This document shows positions 10,807 through 22,100 of a stretch of 64,000 bases of DNA, piece after piece. The position numbers were made by a program, and so were the translations under genes. Under the pieces are notes generated by a model, which ran no database searches, had not been told where the DNA came from, and worked only from the letters and a program-made list of their open reading frames with translations. Origin of the DNA: Maniola hyperantus (lineage: Eukaryota > Arthropoda > Insecta > Lepidoptera > Nymphalidae); NCBI RefSeq assembly GCF_902806685.2, contig NC_048553.1, forward strand, positions 2,046,001 to 2,110,000, in the 5' to 3' direction. Numbering within the stretch: the first letter of the stretch is position 1; every line of letters begins with the position of its first letter.

Positions 10807-13800
10807 TTAAACCTGCCCATTACAAGAGCCCTTCCCATTACAAGGTCTACTGCTACTGGACCACGCACATTCCTTGTTCTCCTTCCACACCGGCTGCTGG
10901 TCCTCGTAGACCTCCTTCTTCCATATCGGCACGCTAGCTTTCAGCTGGTCTATGCAATAGGATACCGCTTCTAACGAGTCCACTCTATGGGGACTGCTGA
11001 CTGCTATCACGACTGATGCCTCTTTGACTGGGACGCAGCCCAACCTGGAGAAAAGTTGAAAAAAAAACTTAATATTATAAATGTGAAAGTTTAAATGTTT
11101 ATTACTCCTTCAAGTCACAACGACTGAACCGATTTGGATGAAACTTGGAAAGGAGATAGCATATCCATTATATAATTAACATATAGGCTGCATTTTATCG
11201 TGGAAAATTCAAAAGTTCCTCGAAGAATAACTACACATATAAAAGGAAAAGGTGACTGACTGACTGACTGATCTATCAACGAGTAGCTCAAACTACTGGA
11301 CGGATCGGGCTGAAATTTGGCATATCTATCTACTATATATATATAGCTATTATGACGTAGGCATCCGCTAAGAAAGGATTTTTAAAATTCAACATAATAG
11401 GGGTTTGAAATTTGTGTAGTCCACGCGGACGAAGTCGCGAGATAAGCTAGTAACTACATATAATTATATTCCACATGGATGAACTATAGCTATGTACATA
11501 TTTAGCTGGGATCACAGTGACTTTATCCCGGACAATGAAAGCCTTCCTATAGGATTTTTAAATAATATAAACCCACGCGGATTTTAGTTATGTGTGTTAT
11601 GTTTTAAGCAATTAAATATCACTGGTTTTAAGGTGAGAATTGTTTTAAGAGATATCTATGCATGTATCTTGTATCAATACCGAACGCTTCATATAGGTAC
11701 GTATATAGACTAGCTGACCCGCCCCGGCTTCGATCGGGTGGAATTTAGAAAATAGACGTGGCGGTTGAATTTTTCAAAAATCCTGAAACACGTATTTCTT
11801 CATTTGTGACCGAAAGTCTAAATACTAATTTTCATGGAAATAACTTGAAAAATGCCGGACTTTCATCTCCCATTTAACCCACTTAGGGGTAGAATTTCGA
11901 AAAATCCTTTCCTAGTGAATATCTACTCTTTACAAAGAACTCATCCTCCAAATTTCATGTCTTTATTGTCTCTAGGACCAGCGGTTTAGGCTATGCGTTG
12001 ATGTATAAGTCAGTCAGTCAGTCAGGTCTTTGAATCTCTATAGGTAATATAAAAATGAATCACTAAATGTGTTGCTCATCGCAAATCTCGAGAACCGCTG
12101 AACCGATTTCGCTAATTCTTTTTATAATATTCCTTGAAGTACGAGGATGGTTCTTACGGAGAGAAAAATTTAATTCAACCTCCCCCTCAATTTTCTAAAC
12201 TCCACCCGAGCGAAGCCAGGGCGTGTCAGCTAGTTTTATATAATTATACAGATTGGTTAATGCATGACTTCCTGTAGAGTATGTGTAACCTCCAGTGCAT
12301 GCATACCTACCATTCTCCATTGTGGCTATAATTATACTGTAGTGTATAGTATGTAGTGGAGGATATGCGTGATTCTTTGAAATTACACCAATTTGTACTC
12401 CCATCTATACACCTACATAATTGAGTGTAGAAATATATGTCTGACAAATCCATACCTATTAATATTACAAATACGAAAGTGAGTCTGTTTGCCTGTTTGT
12501 AACCTTTACAAGGCCCATCCGCAAAACCGATTTTGACGAAATTTGGTACAGAGACAGTTTGCATCCCGGAAACGTATAAAGGCGTCATAAATACGTTTAA
12601 ATCCTGGAAAATCAAGGGTTCCTATGGGAACCCTTGATGAAAATGGGGGAAAACCTGCATATATCTATGCGGACGAACACACGGAAAGACTTGTTACGGT
12701 GTCTAGAAGTATTTGTGTTTTTAATCGAAACGATTAATTAATAAGTAGTGTAGTCTGGTGTAGTCTTTTCAGGACTCCGTACCTACCCGAAGCCCTATCA
12801 CTAGTCTCCGCAGCTGTCCGTCCGTCCGTCTGTTTGTCAGCGGGCTGTATTTCGTGAATTGTAATAGATAAAGAGTTGAAATTTTCACAGAGTCTATCAC
12901 TATTGCCGCTATAACAAGCAATTTTTTTTTAAATTCATGTAAATCAAAAATATGATATTTCTTTTACGATGATACGGAACCCTCCGTGTGCGAGTCCGAT
13001 ACCCACTTGACCGATTTTTTTATTATGTAAATTATTACTTCGTAATTGCCATTTTTACATTAAGTATAATACATGTTAATTTATGTAAACAGTAATTCTA
13101 ACTAACAAGTTTTTGGTAAATGCATATTATAATAAAATAATTATATTAGGTATACCTATCTTATGAAGTTATGACAAAATTTAACAAAAATTCATTATTT
13201 GCTTTGCAACATTAGGTATCATAATATCTTTTTAATTTGTTTACTTTACAACAGCGATAAAAGAAAACGACCTCGCGCAAGTAAACATGATGTAAATGTA
13301 CTTGTATATTCTGAACCTAACTGATAAATATTATAACCACAGTTTAGTAAAAAATACAGTTTGTCAATAAAGACAAATACAGATCGGCTTCTGAAAGTTG
13401 TGGCGACGCGGAAATTTTAGAGTATTCACATCCTCTTCTTACTAATGTAATATGAAAAGGACAGACGCAGTTTGACAGTTTTAAATTTAATTTTTCGGTG
13501 GTAAAACCCGTGATTTTGCGCACAGTCGCAAGCCTACTGTTTAAATTTGTAGTGTGCACTAAAAATTAGAGTCTTTAAATGTAAAGTTCATGTTCTGTCC
13601 CTTTTTAGCATTGTTAACAAGAAAAAGATGCAGATACTCTAAATTTAGTTTAGAGAAAGACAACGGAATCGGTGGCATTATGTAGTTATAATTTTCTATA
13701 GATTAATATGATTGAACTATTGAAAGTCAATAGGTCATACATAGTGTAAATAACACTTTTGTTTATTTGTCGATATTTTTGAAATAATGGGACTAACGAT

Positions 13801-15754
13801 TGGTATTAATTGATTGAAATATTTAAAAAATGTTATAATAATTATGTCAATACTAGCTTATTTTCGCGACTTCGTCCGCGTGGACTCATAATTTCAAACC
13901 CCTGTTTTACCCCCTTAGGGGTTGAATTTTCAAAAATCCTTTCTTAGCAGATGCCTACGTTATAATAGCTATCTGCATGCCAAATTTCAGCCCGATCCGT
14001 CCAGTGGTTTGAGCTGTGCACTGATAGATCAGTCAGTCAGTCACCTATTCCTTATAGATCACTAGTTTGCTCAAGATCAGGCAGAATGATGGGAATATGT
14101 AAGAAAACCTAGGCGGGAATTGGAATATAGCTAATTTGAAGAAAACGCGCCAGTGTCATGGGAATCATGCCCATTACCATGTTGTTTACGTAATTATATT
14201 TTTTTGGGGTTGAAAAATATATATGTATTGATTGATTCAAATCAGAACTGATTTGACAAACCTTTAAACTTCTAAATTAATCTTCACTAATATGAACTAT
14301 GTTGGGTATCTCTCTGAGGGACAAAATCCGTAATGAGGAAATCTGTCGGGGAACCAGAGTGACCGACATAGCCCAACGAATTAGCCAGCTGAAGTGGCAG
14401 TGGGCAGGCCACGTCTGCCGCAGAACCGATGGCCGATGGGGCAGACGTGTTCTGGAGTGGAGACCGCGTATCAGCAAGCGCAGTGTGGGACGACCTCCAA
14501 CCCGCTGGACTGACGACCTTAAGACGATAGCGGGAAGTGGGTGGATGAGGAAGGCGGAAGATCGTGTGTGGTGGCGTGCTCTTGGGAAGGGCTATGTCCA
14601 GCAGTGGACGCAAACAGGCTGATTGTTTGATTGATTGATTGAATATGAAAGAATCAAATAGTGAACGACTTAAGACACATACATACCGATGGTACATCGC
14701 GATGTTATGCAGATCTGGCCACTTGTCTCTGACGTCATCACATATGCTCTGCATGGCCTTCAGCGCCATGGAGTCATACGCCTCGTATTCCAGCCGCACC
14801 ACCTGTGTTGACAATCATTATTATACTCGACAAAGAACACTGTTTGCATTTACAATGAGGAACTGGTGAACAAAACAGTGTTAGTTCTTTATAGTCATAG
14901 TAGCTGATGTCCACGACTTCGTCCGCGTGGATCTTCATTTTTCAAAATCCCCCGGAAACTCTTTGATTTTCCGGGATAAAAGTAGCCTATGTGTTAATCC
15001 AGGGTATAATCTATCTCCATTCCAAATTTCAGCCAAATCGGTCCAGTAGTTTTTGCGTGAAAGAGTAACAAATATACATGTACACACTTCGCCTTTATAA
15101 TATTAGTGTGATTCCTCAATGCTGAAGGTTGTGACTCCTTTCTAATAATCACATGGAAGGAGTTCTCTTGGGATAATAATGTGGTGGGTTCCCAGGTCCT
15201 AAAAGAACCAGATTTGGATTCTTGGGTTTTACAGTTATTATCAGATGTTAGTGATAATAACCGGGACCCACGGGTTATTGTGCTCTCTGAGCGAAAATAC
15301 CAAATTTGGACTGCCAAAGTCGGTCACCCATCCAGTTACTGTCTTGGGCCAACGTTGCTTAACAATTGCAATCGATTGATGTGTTCTCACAACTAGACCA
15401 CCACACGTCGCCCCAAAACAGTGTTACACTTGCAACATCAGGTGACCCGTGTCTAGCTTTTTTATTTAAAAAACCAAGATGACAAATTTCAAAATGGCTG
15501 TTATACAAATTTAAAAAAAAATTTTGTATAATATGTTGTATGGAATACTTCATACGTGAGTCAGACTTATTTTTTATATATGTATACACCTAGCTTTTAA
15601 AATAGGTACTAAAAAAATATCTTACCTTTTTGCCATCAAAACTGTCCCTAGTGATTCCAACGAATACTGAAACTGCTCCACATCGGCTGTCCAGAACTAA
15701 ATCACTCACTTCTTCTACGGACAGTTTATCTGGAGTTAACTTGAGATGATCCAT
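10807..15754 (-). CDS. Mocs2B: molybdopterin synthase large (catalytic) subunit, MoaE family
   Basis: Three coding exons on the minus strand: 15626-15754 (ATG 15752-15754), 14687-14802 and 10807-11044 (stop 10807-10809), with phases 0 and 2 agreeing. The 160-residue product reads MDHLKLTPDKLSVEEV, then an FVGITRDSFDGK motif, LEYEAYDSMALKAM, MYHRLGCVPVKEASVVIAVS, and VPIWKKEVYED followed by WKENKEC. These are the MoaE signature regions, including the lysine-rich IWKKE active-site strand. The enzyme transfers sulfur from thiocarboxylated Mocs2A onto precursor Z to make molybdopterin. The reading frame runs 17 codons past the family end (NKECAW) before its stop. To join the MBIP exons downstream, the transcript would need a phase-1 donor; I see only weak ones (A|GTAGCA after 10857, A|GTAGAC after 10851). 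Both fused and unfused forms are possible. The intron 11045-14686 is full of repeats. Confidence 0.93.
11231..11451 (-). mobile_element. Helitron-like element (Lep1-type)
   Basis: Reads tataaaaggaaaaggtgact(gact)n, then ggcatatctatctactat and gtccacgcggacgaagtcgc, ending gataagctagt. Confidence 0.7.
11705..12235. mobile_element. two adjacent Helitron/SINE-like repeats
   Basis: 11710-12032 starts gactagctgacccgccccgg and ends with (AGTC)n. 12043-12235 contains gctgaaccgatttcgctaat and ends gcgtgtcagctagttt. The second recurs at 53985-54165 and inverted at 63650-63840. Confidence 0.6.
12457..12700. repeat. interspersed repeat (AAACCGATTTTGACGAAATT family)
   Basis: gaaagtgagtctgtttgcct..gcaaaaccgattttgacgaa..tggtacagagacagtttgca. 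Related copies: 43436-43540, 53323-53507 and 61050-61260. Confidence 0.5.
12762..13025. mobile_element. repeat with ACTCCGTACC..GATACGGAACCCTCCGTGTG ends
   Basis: Shares gttgaaattttcacagagtc, tattgccgctataa and gatgatacggaaccctccgt with a copy at 33527-33816. Its end resembles the CCGGCCAAGTGCGAGTC family. Confidence 0.6.
13408..13673. mobile_element. MITE copy (see 3171-3455)
   Basis: Contains attttagagtattcacatcc and agatactctaaatttagttt at its ends; inverted relative to 3171-3455. Confidence 0.6.
13853..14061 (+). mobile_element. Helitron-like element (Lep1-type)
   Basis: Well-preserved copy: ctagcttattttcgcgactt..cgtccgcgtggactc to cagtcagtcacctattcctt. Confidence 0.75.
14290..14640 (+). 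mobile_element. RTE-type LINE, C-terminal reverse-transcriptase fragment
   Basis: An open 107-codon frame encodes ISLRDKIRNEEICRGTRVTD, LKWQWAGHVCRRTDGRWGRR, SVGRPPTRWTDDL and YVQQWTQTG before a stop. A TTGATTGATTGA tail follows, as expected at an RTE 3' end. It is well preserved, hence fairly young. It lies in the Mocs2B intron, 47 bp from exon 14687-14802. Confidence 0.85.
14895..15112. mobile_element. Helitron/SINE-like repeat (second family)
   Basis: gacttcgtccgcgtggatct..ccgggataaaagtagcctat..ggtccagtagtttttgcgtg..ttataatattagtgtga. Relatives: 30098-30297, 48085-48222, 60030-60235. Confidence 0.6.
15312..15395 (-). repeat. 5S-rRNA-like sequence (5S-derived SINE or pseudogene)
   Basis: The minus strand carries gttaagcaacgttggccc, then actggatgggtgaccgac. 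These are close to the internal control region of 5S rRNA (AGTTAAGCAACG...; TGGATGGGTGACC). The 5' part of 5S is degenerate, so it is not a working 5S gene. It lies in a Mocs2B intron. Confidence 0.65.
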
Positions 15755-15907
15755 CGCTTAGTTTCTGAACTTTTGATAACCTTATTTTAAACTTCTCAGA
15801 CCATAGAATACTTTATTATGAAATAACTAGGATTTAGATATTATTTGACAACCCTAGCTTAATTTTTTTAAACCACAGACAACTCTTATTATTTTTAATT
15901 AAAATAT

Positions 15908-16174
15908 TTAGCCACCACTCAACGGTGGAATCACAGCAATACTATCACTTTCTCTTATTTCTATATCTCTGTTCTCGGCTAAGACTTCCTCGTTTTTTGC
16001 TAGCAAAATATTACTTCTTATTGTTTCTAAATTATAATTATTCGTGATCAAGTTCAGTAGCTGTACATATGAGATTTTTTTTGGTAAATTCAGGGTTGTC
16101 TCTTTGACACCAGCTAATTCTCTAGATTGAGCAAAAAATATAAGTTTTACAGGTATGTCATATTCTATTTCCAT
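15908..16174 (-). CDS. Mocs2A: molybdopterin synthase small (sulfur carrier) subunit, MoaD family
   Basis: An 88-residue ORF, MEIEYDIPVKLIFFAQSREL to SDSIAVIPPLSGG. It has the beta-grasp MoaD/MOCS2A length, the AVIPP motif, and the obligate C-terminal Gly-Gly whose carboxylate is adenylated and thiocarboxylated by MOCS3. It delivers sulfur to Mocs2B for molybdopterin synthesis. An acceptor (ctttcag) lies just before the ATG, with exon start at 16182, so a 5' untranslated exon probably lies further right. The Mocs2A stop is 153 nt before the Mocs2B ATG, with no splice site needed between them. This matches the known bicistronic MOCS2 arrangement. Only one upstream ATG occurs between the two ORFs, and it is closed by a stop after two codons. 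Confidence 0.95.
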   Translation of the reverse strand: MEIEYDIPVKLIFFAQSRELAGVKETTLNLPKKISYVQLLNLITNNYNLETIRSNILLAKNEEVLAENRDIEIRESDSIAVIPPLSGG

Positions 16175-16182
16175 GTTATGTC

Positions 16183-16955
16183 CTGAAAGATAAAAAAAAC
16201 ATTATAAGAAAATGGTCATACGTAATAATAATACTTTACAAAAACAAAAAGGAATCAATAGAATATAAATAAGCAAGAAATAGGTGCATATATTTTTATA
16301 GGCATAAGCAAAGGGTTACCGACCCTATTATAATATTTTTTTGAAATACAAGAATTAATCTCCTGGATAATGGCAACCCTAATGTAAGCGTCAAATTATT
16401 TTTTTAAAAGGTAAGATAAAGGTGAGATAAAAAAAAACTTAACAATAATATTTTATACTTCTAAAGCAAATAGTACTTAAAAACACTTTCAAACTTACAA
16501 TAACTAAAATAATTTATTATTACGCTGTTGTCAGCTAACTGTAACGAAACCGGTTTTAATAAAGAATTACTAAAACTACTTAACTGTAACACAACATTCG
16601 TTCAGTAATTTTACATGCAAACTGGTATATCATGTACTACCACTTTAATGCTGTAATTTGACTATGACATTGCTGATTGCACTGACATACCTAATGATGA
16701 GAGTTGAGACAACCAATCAGAAGTGTGTAACAATTTTGATAAGGGTATGTTCGCATTGCATAAAGAAATTAAATAAGCATTATATCGTTATGTACTTAAA
16801 TCATCATGCTATAAATACATACATGTTTATGGCATTTTGATTTTCTCTACACAGTTATTTTAACAAATAGGTTTTACAACAATAGATTTTTTAATTTTTC
16901 TTAAGAAAGTTTGGAATTTTGATGAAGCAAAATAGTACAAATTTAATGTAGCAAT
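16183..16955. other. upstream region of Mocs2A
   Basis: AT-rich DNA holding the expected 5' untranslated exon and promoter of Mocs2A (minus strand). No clear donor, TATA box or initiator can be fixed from sequence. Confidence 0.35.
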
Positions 16956-17173
16956 GGGGCCGATTCTCTTGTACACAATCTTTAAAACTAAACTAAAAAG
17001 GTCTAAATCTGGTGCTATCCTTCTCCGGAAGCAACATTATGAGAGGGATAGCAATAGATTTAGTCGTGTCATTAATACAAATAGAAATAGTTTTTATTTG
17101 TTATCATTTTAATTTAGTTATTTTTAATAGTTAATAATTTAGTTTAGAGATTGTGTACAACGGAATTAGCCAC
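16956..17173. mobile_element. MITE with TTGTACACAATCTCTAAACT termini
   Basis: gattctcttgtacacaatct to agattgtgtacaacggaatt: inverted ends around ggatagcaatagatttagtc. Other copies: 40415-40562, 53763-53931, 63462-63622. Confidence 0.75.
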
Positions 17174-17194
17174 AAGTGTTTCAATAGTTGTGTA

Positions 17195-17645
17195 ATAGGC
17201 TACTTGACAATTTTTTTAAGTTGGTCTTAAATGGTTAATATTTGTCCTATTATATCAAAAAAAATTAACACTATATTTTTTTGCGCCCTAAAAACCGTAA
17301 AACTTTAATTTAAAAAAATATTTTTCTTAGACAGGTGAAAACACTGTCGGCCATGTTTGGCCGATAGATTATCTGTGCTCTGACGTCATGCATTTGTAAA
17401 CAACAGTATAACCCAGGTTATACCCCAGGTTATACTGTTGTTTACAAATGCATGACGTCAGAGCACAGATAATCTATCGGCCAAACATGGCCGACAGTGT
17501 TTTCACCTGTCTAAGAAAAATATTTTTTTAAATTAAAGTTTTACGGTTTTTAGGGCGCAAAAAATATAGTGTTAATTTTTTTGATATAATAGGACAAATA
17601 TTAACCATTTAAGACCAACTTAAAAAAATTGTCAAGTAGCCTATT
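17195..17645. repeat. 451-bp near-perfect palindrome
   Basis: Left arm aataggctacttgacaattt runs about 218 bp. The right arm is its near-exact complement, ending aaattgtcaagtagcctatt. The centre (17414-17428) holds caggttataccccag. The arms include tgacgtcatgcatttgtaaa and ggccatgtttggcc. Only single-base differences are visible. Confidence 0.9.
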
Positions 17646-18510
17646 GATTTTGTGTGATATTGCAATATAAATAAGTAGGTAAATTAAAAATAAGTTCTAT
17701 TGTACATTATCGTCATTTTATTGGTATGTATCCATAATAATTAATAATACAAGAATACATTCAACAATATTCACTGAGTCGTATTTTTGTTCAACCTATA
17801 AAACAACAAAGGTGGAAAATAGCTATCAAGTGTAATACTTTACCACAATCCTACTCTATGCCTTACCATTTTAAAAAGCTCATATGTTCAAACTAAAAAT
17901 ATGCAGATGAATTAATTTTATTATTAAAAACAATAATAAAGAAAACAAATTACAATTTGTTTTGAATCATGAATTCTATGGCACCATCGTGGGCACCATA
18001 GACAAAACATCACCCACAGCCCACAGGCCACATCACCGACCAGAAATAAAACCTAGAAATTTTGATGAGTAGGTACGACATTTTTTTTTAACTGGTTTTA
18101 CGGCTCTGGGTTAGCTGGGGTTAGCCCATGGTTAGCCTTTTGGAGCCTGACGATATGCTGACGATGTTTAAAATTGACAACCAAACAGAAAAAAATATAA
18201 AAATACTCTAAACATGCTCTAAACCTAGACAAAATTATTTATGCCTCATGTTGCCATATTTGAAATAAAGTAATTTTTCTAGAAACTTTACTTTTTTATT
18301 TTGAACTAAAAACATGATAAAAAGATAGAGAACTATTAACATGATACAAAATGGATAGAAATCATTACAGTACGTGGCAGAAAATAATGTACATCATCCA
18401 TTAGAAAGAGATAGAGGTTTTGTAGAACATTGTCTCTGTCATTGAGACCTACAAAAAGTCACATAGGTCGATTAGCATTATTTTCTGCCTCATGTACAAT
18501 TTGTTTTTAG
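17646..18510. other. intergenic AT-rich DNA
   Basis: Between the palindrome and the next repeat I see no exon. Only short AT-rich runs and a hexanucleotide-poor sequence are present. Confidence 0.35.
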
Positions 18511-18676
18511 TACAGTACGCAACAGGTTTAAAATGGATATCGGGGAGGGAACGTCCCGCACACCCGCGCAGCCCCCACGCTAACCCGGTGCTGAAGAGTG
18601 CGGATGACGTCCGGATGTGCGGGGTGTTCCCCGCCTCATACCCCGATTGCCATTTTGATCTGTCGCGGACTATAGT
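18511..18676. mobile_element. GC-rich fold-back element (CGCGACAGG family)
   Basis: Core ccccgcctcataccccgatt, gccattttgatctgtcgcgg, actatag, with a matching inverted left end. Family members at 7283, 28303 and 61736. Confidence 0.7.
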
Positions 18677-18769
18677 AAGTTGCTTCGTGTGTAGAGCGTT
18701 TAAATGAGACCATAGTGGACCATAGATAAATAAATTGATGGGACGCTGACGTCCCAACTTTCACCTCAC

Positions 18770-19156
18770 ATTTGACATTGACACTGCTGACAGTTAAAAA
18801 AATTTAAACGGTTTTTTAAATTGTTAACCGGCGGAGGCTGTGATAATCCTATTTTCTTTTTGGCAACTTGGCAAGATTCCCTCGGGTGCGCCTAGCGCGC
18901 ATTACATTGCAGTAAAAAGATAAAAATAGATTTTTCAGTGAGTTGCGTGTTCGGACATTTTTGTTTTCAAATGACATACATACTGCGTCGCCTCACTTGT
19001 TCAGTTTGCATTTTAGAAATCAAGTGAAAACTGTGAAGTGTGGACTAAAATCAGTTACTGTAAACATTGGACTGATTTTTTTGTGGTGCGCTTTGGTTTA
19101 GAAAAATACGCCTATATTTTGTTTCTTGTATGTGTACAGTGTAAACATTGTGTAAA
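18770..19156 (+). promoter_or_regulatory. 5' UTR / promoter region of tacc
   Basis: This is the stretch before the tacc ATG. It has no long repeat, and TCAGT-type initiator-like sequences occur around 18935 and 19000. No TATA box is obvious. The exact start site cannot be read from sequence. Confidence 0.3.
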
Positions 19157-22100
19157 ATGGCTCAAGTGGAGCCTATGGACGTTAATAACATCGCCAGTGA
19201 TTCTGACGATAAGGAGAACTCTTTACAGAACAGCAATGTGTTCCCTAAAACCTCCGGTACAGAGAAAGGGTTTGAGGAACTTGATGACTCTGAATTCAAT
19301 ATGAAGTTAAGGTATTCAATCACTCCAGCCAATTCTCCTATGTCGCGAAGCTACACAGCCAATTATAAAGGAGATTCGGGCCCTAACAGCTTGAATAACA
19401 CTGTGGTTGTGGACAATAATTTGACCAGGTCACTCAACTCAACAGCAATGAAAACTGATGTACTCAAGTCGCCTAAGCTACCATTGCAGGCTCTACCAAC
19501 AGGCCTGTACACAAATAGTGACAGAAGATCCTGTGATAGAGAAGGTAATTATAAATTTTACTTGCCCTTTCCAATAATAAAAATTGATCCACACCAAAGA
19601 ATTGCAAGTTCCACTCCTCGAAAGTGTCCTAGAATCACGAAATTTGGCAGGTAGCAATGTCTTATAGGCCTTATAGCACAAGTGAAGGTAAAACTCTAAA
19701 ACCATTAATTTATTATTTTATTTTATTGATGAATTAAGATCCATACCATATACAAGAAATAACCATTATTTCTTGTATATGGTATGGAACCATTCGTGTG
19801 TGAGTCTGACTCGCACTTGAATGGTTTTTTCACATATTAATAAACGAGCTTATTCCCTCAACTTCGTCCACATGGACTACATAAATTTCAGTCCCCTATT
19901 TTACCCTCTTAGGGGTTGGATTTTCAAAAATCCTTTCTTAGCGAATGTCTAAGTCATAATAGCTATCTGCTTGCCAAATTTCAGCCCGATCCAGCCAATA
20001 ATTTAAGCAGGGCGTTGATAGATCAGTCAGTCAGTCAGTCTTTTACTTTTATATATTCAGACAACATAGGTCTCCTGACTCATACAACCTCATTACAAAA
20101 TTGCTCGAATTTCACTTTATACATGTACTTATAATAATGTTATTGTTTCATTTCCTCTCAATTGAAGTGAAAAGCAGAGTGAAAAGCAAAACCCATTTTA
20201 TCCTCAACTTAAATATCTGCCCTCCCCTTGGGCTCAGGTAGATAAATGTCTCAGATATAATTTCTTATCTTAACTCAAAATACCACCTCTTTATCCTCGA
20301 ATTACTTCTCATCATCATGATCAACCCATCGCCGTTTCACTACTGAGAACGTGTCTCCTCTGAGAATGAGAAGGATTTGGTCATAGTCTACCATGCTGGC
20401 CAAGTGTGGATTGGCAGACTTCACACACCTTTGAGAAAATTATGGAGGTACTCTCAGGCATATAGGTTTCCTTACTATATTTTTGTTTACTGTTAAAGCA
20501 AATGCAAGTTATAGGTGTGTACCTAGAATTGAGCCCCCATTCTTCCAAATAGAAGACTGATTTCTTAACTCTTAACCAATAGGCTCTCACTGTTTTTCAA
20601 TAGTGAAATGAATCTGCTTAAAAACCATCTCATTTTACTCTTGATTTTTGTTTTAGGTAATGTAACTGTCACCATCACTGGGACGGACAATGATGACAAT
20701 ATGTCGCTGCCGAGTACATCATCTTCATCTGTTCAAACACCAGAAGCTACCACACCTACTAAAGAGATACCTAAAAGTGATGGGTCACCTATAATGAGAG
20801 GCCTGAAAAGTGTATTAAATATCTTCAGATCATCACACAGTCCTGTACCACCACCTGAAGATGATGCTAGCCATGAAAACGAATGCCATGAGGATCCAGC
20901 AAAAGATAGCTCTCCAAATTCTTTAGTAATAGCTTCTACACCCCATAGCAGCACAGTAGAATACGTGAACTCCACAAAACAAACCTCAAAAATTGTCCCC
21001 ATGCATGAAAATCCATATCTCGAGACTCCAGCTAAAGAAACAGCAGTAACAGGTATAATAAACCCTCAATTAGTATCCTCTACACCAATTTCTAACAGCA
21101 ATATTAAAGACTCAAAAGATTCGTCAAAAAGAAACAGCCCCTTAAAAGAAAGTGTAGTTTTTAATGAAGACTTAGAAAGAGAATTGCAATGGCAAGAGAC
21201 AGAAGTATTTTTCAAGCATGAAAAAATACCCATACACAAGTTGTTACAATCTAGTCCATTAGATATTGATTCAAGTCCAGAATTATCTGTACAGCATAAT
21301 GATATGGGCGAAATAAACACTACAGTCGAGTATATGGATGTATCTACTGCAGATGTTTCATATAAATCAGTCTTAGAAGACAAATCTTTGAACAATATTG
21401 ACACTAAAACAGTTTTCAATGAAATGAGTGGTGTTGACTCTGACAATGAGTTTGTAGATTGTGAGACAACATTTACAAGAAGTAAATCATACATACTTGA
21501 AACTGCACCGGAAAATAAAACTTCGCCAGTGGTGTTTCAAACTGATAATATACCTCATGAGGTATGCCTTGAAGAGTTCATTGAACCCAATAATATATCA
21601 AACAAAATTAATATTGATGAAATAGTAGCTGATAATAAAACAACAGAATTAATAGGACAATCATTTACCATTGAAACAAATAATTTAACATCTGAAAAAC
21701 CTCTAGATGACTTCAAAAATCTGCCTGAAGCTTCAGAACTTGCCATGCTGAATGATTTATGTAAACCACCTGTAGAAATTACTAATGAAGCATTCCCAGA
21801 GGTCATTCAAACTACTAATGCTGAATTCCCTGTTAAGGACCATATCACCCAAGATGATGTCATTCTTAATGTTAATAATACTATCGGTTCTAGTCCACCT
21901 GCAAATAATTCTTGTATCACAAAAATTAATCAATCTGTCTTTGATACTAATAATCTATCTCTTGAAAAGTGTATAGCAAATGATGTTACTTGTTCAAATA
22001 TTACTGACCATATTCCAAATGAAACTGAACATTCTGTAGCTACAAGCCAATCATACATACAGCAGTCCGTAGAAGAAGCATCAATCATTCAAATCATTAA

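Noticed and set aside
14287..14814. 175-codon minus-strand frame
   Set aside because: Its first part is the real Mocs2B exon 14687-14802; the rest runs through an intron and antisense to an RTE LINE.
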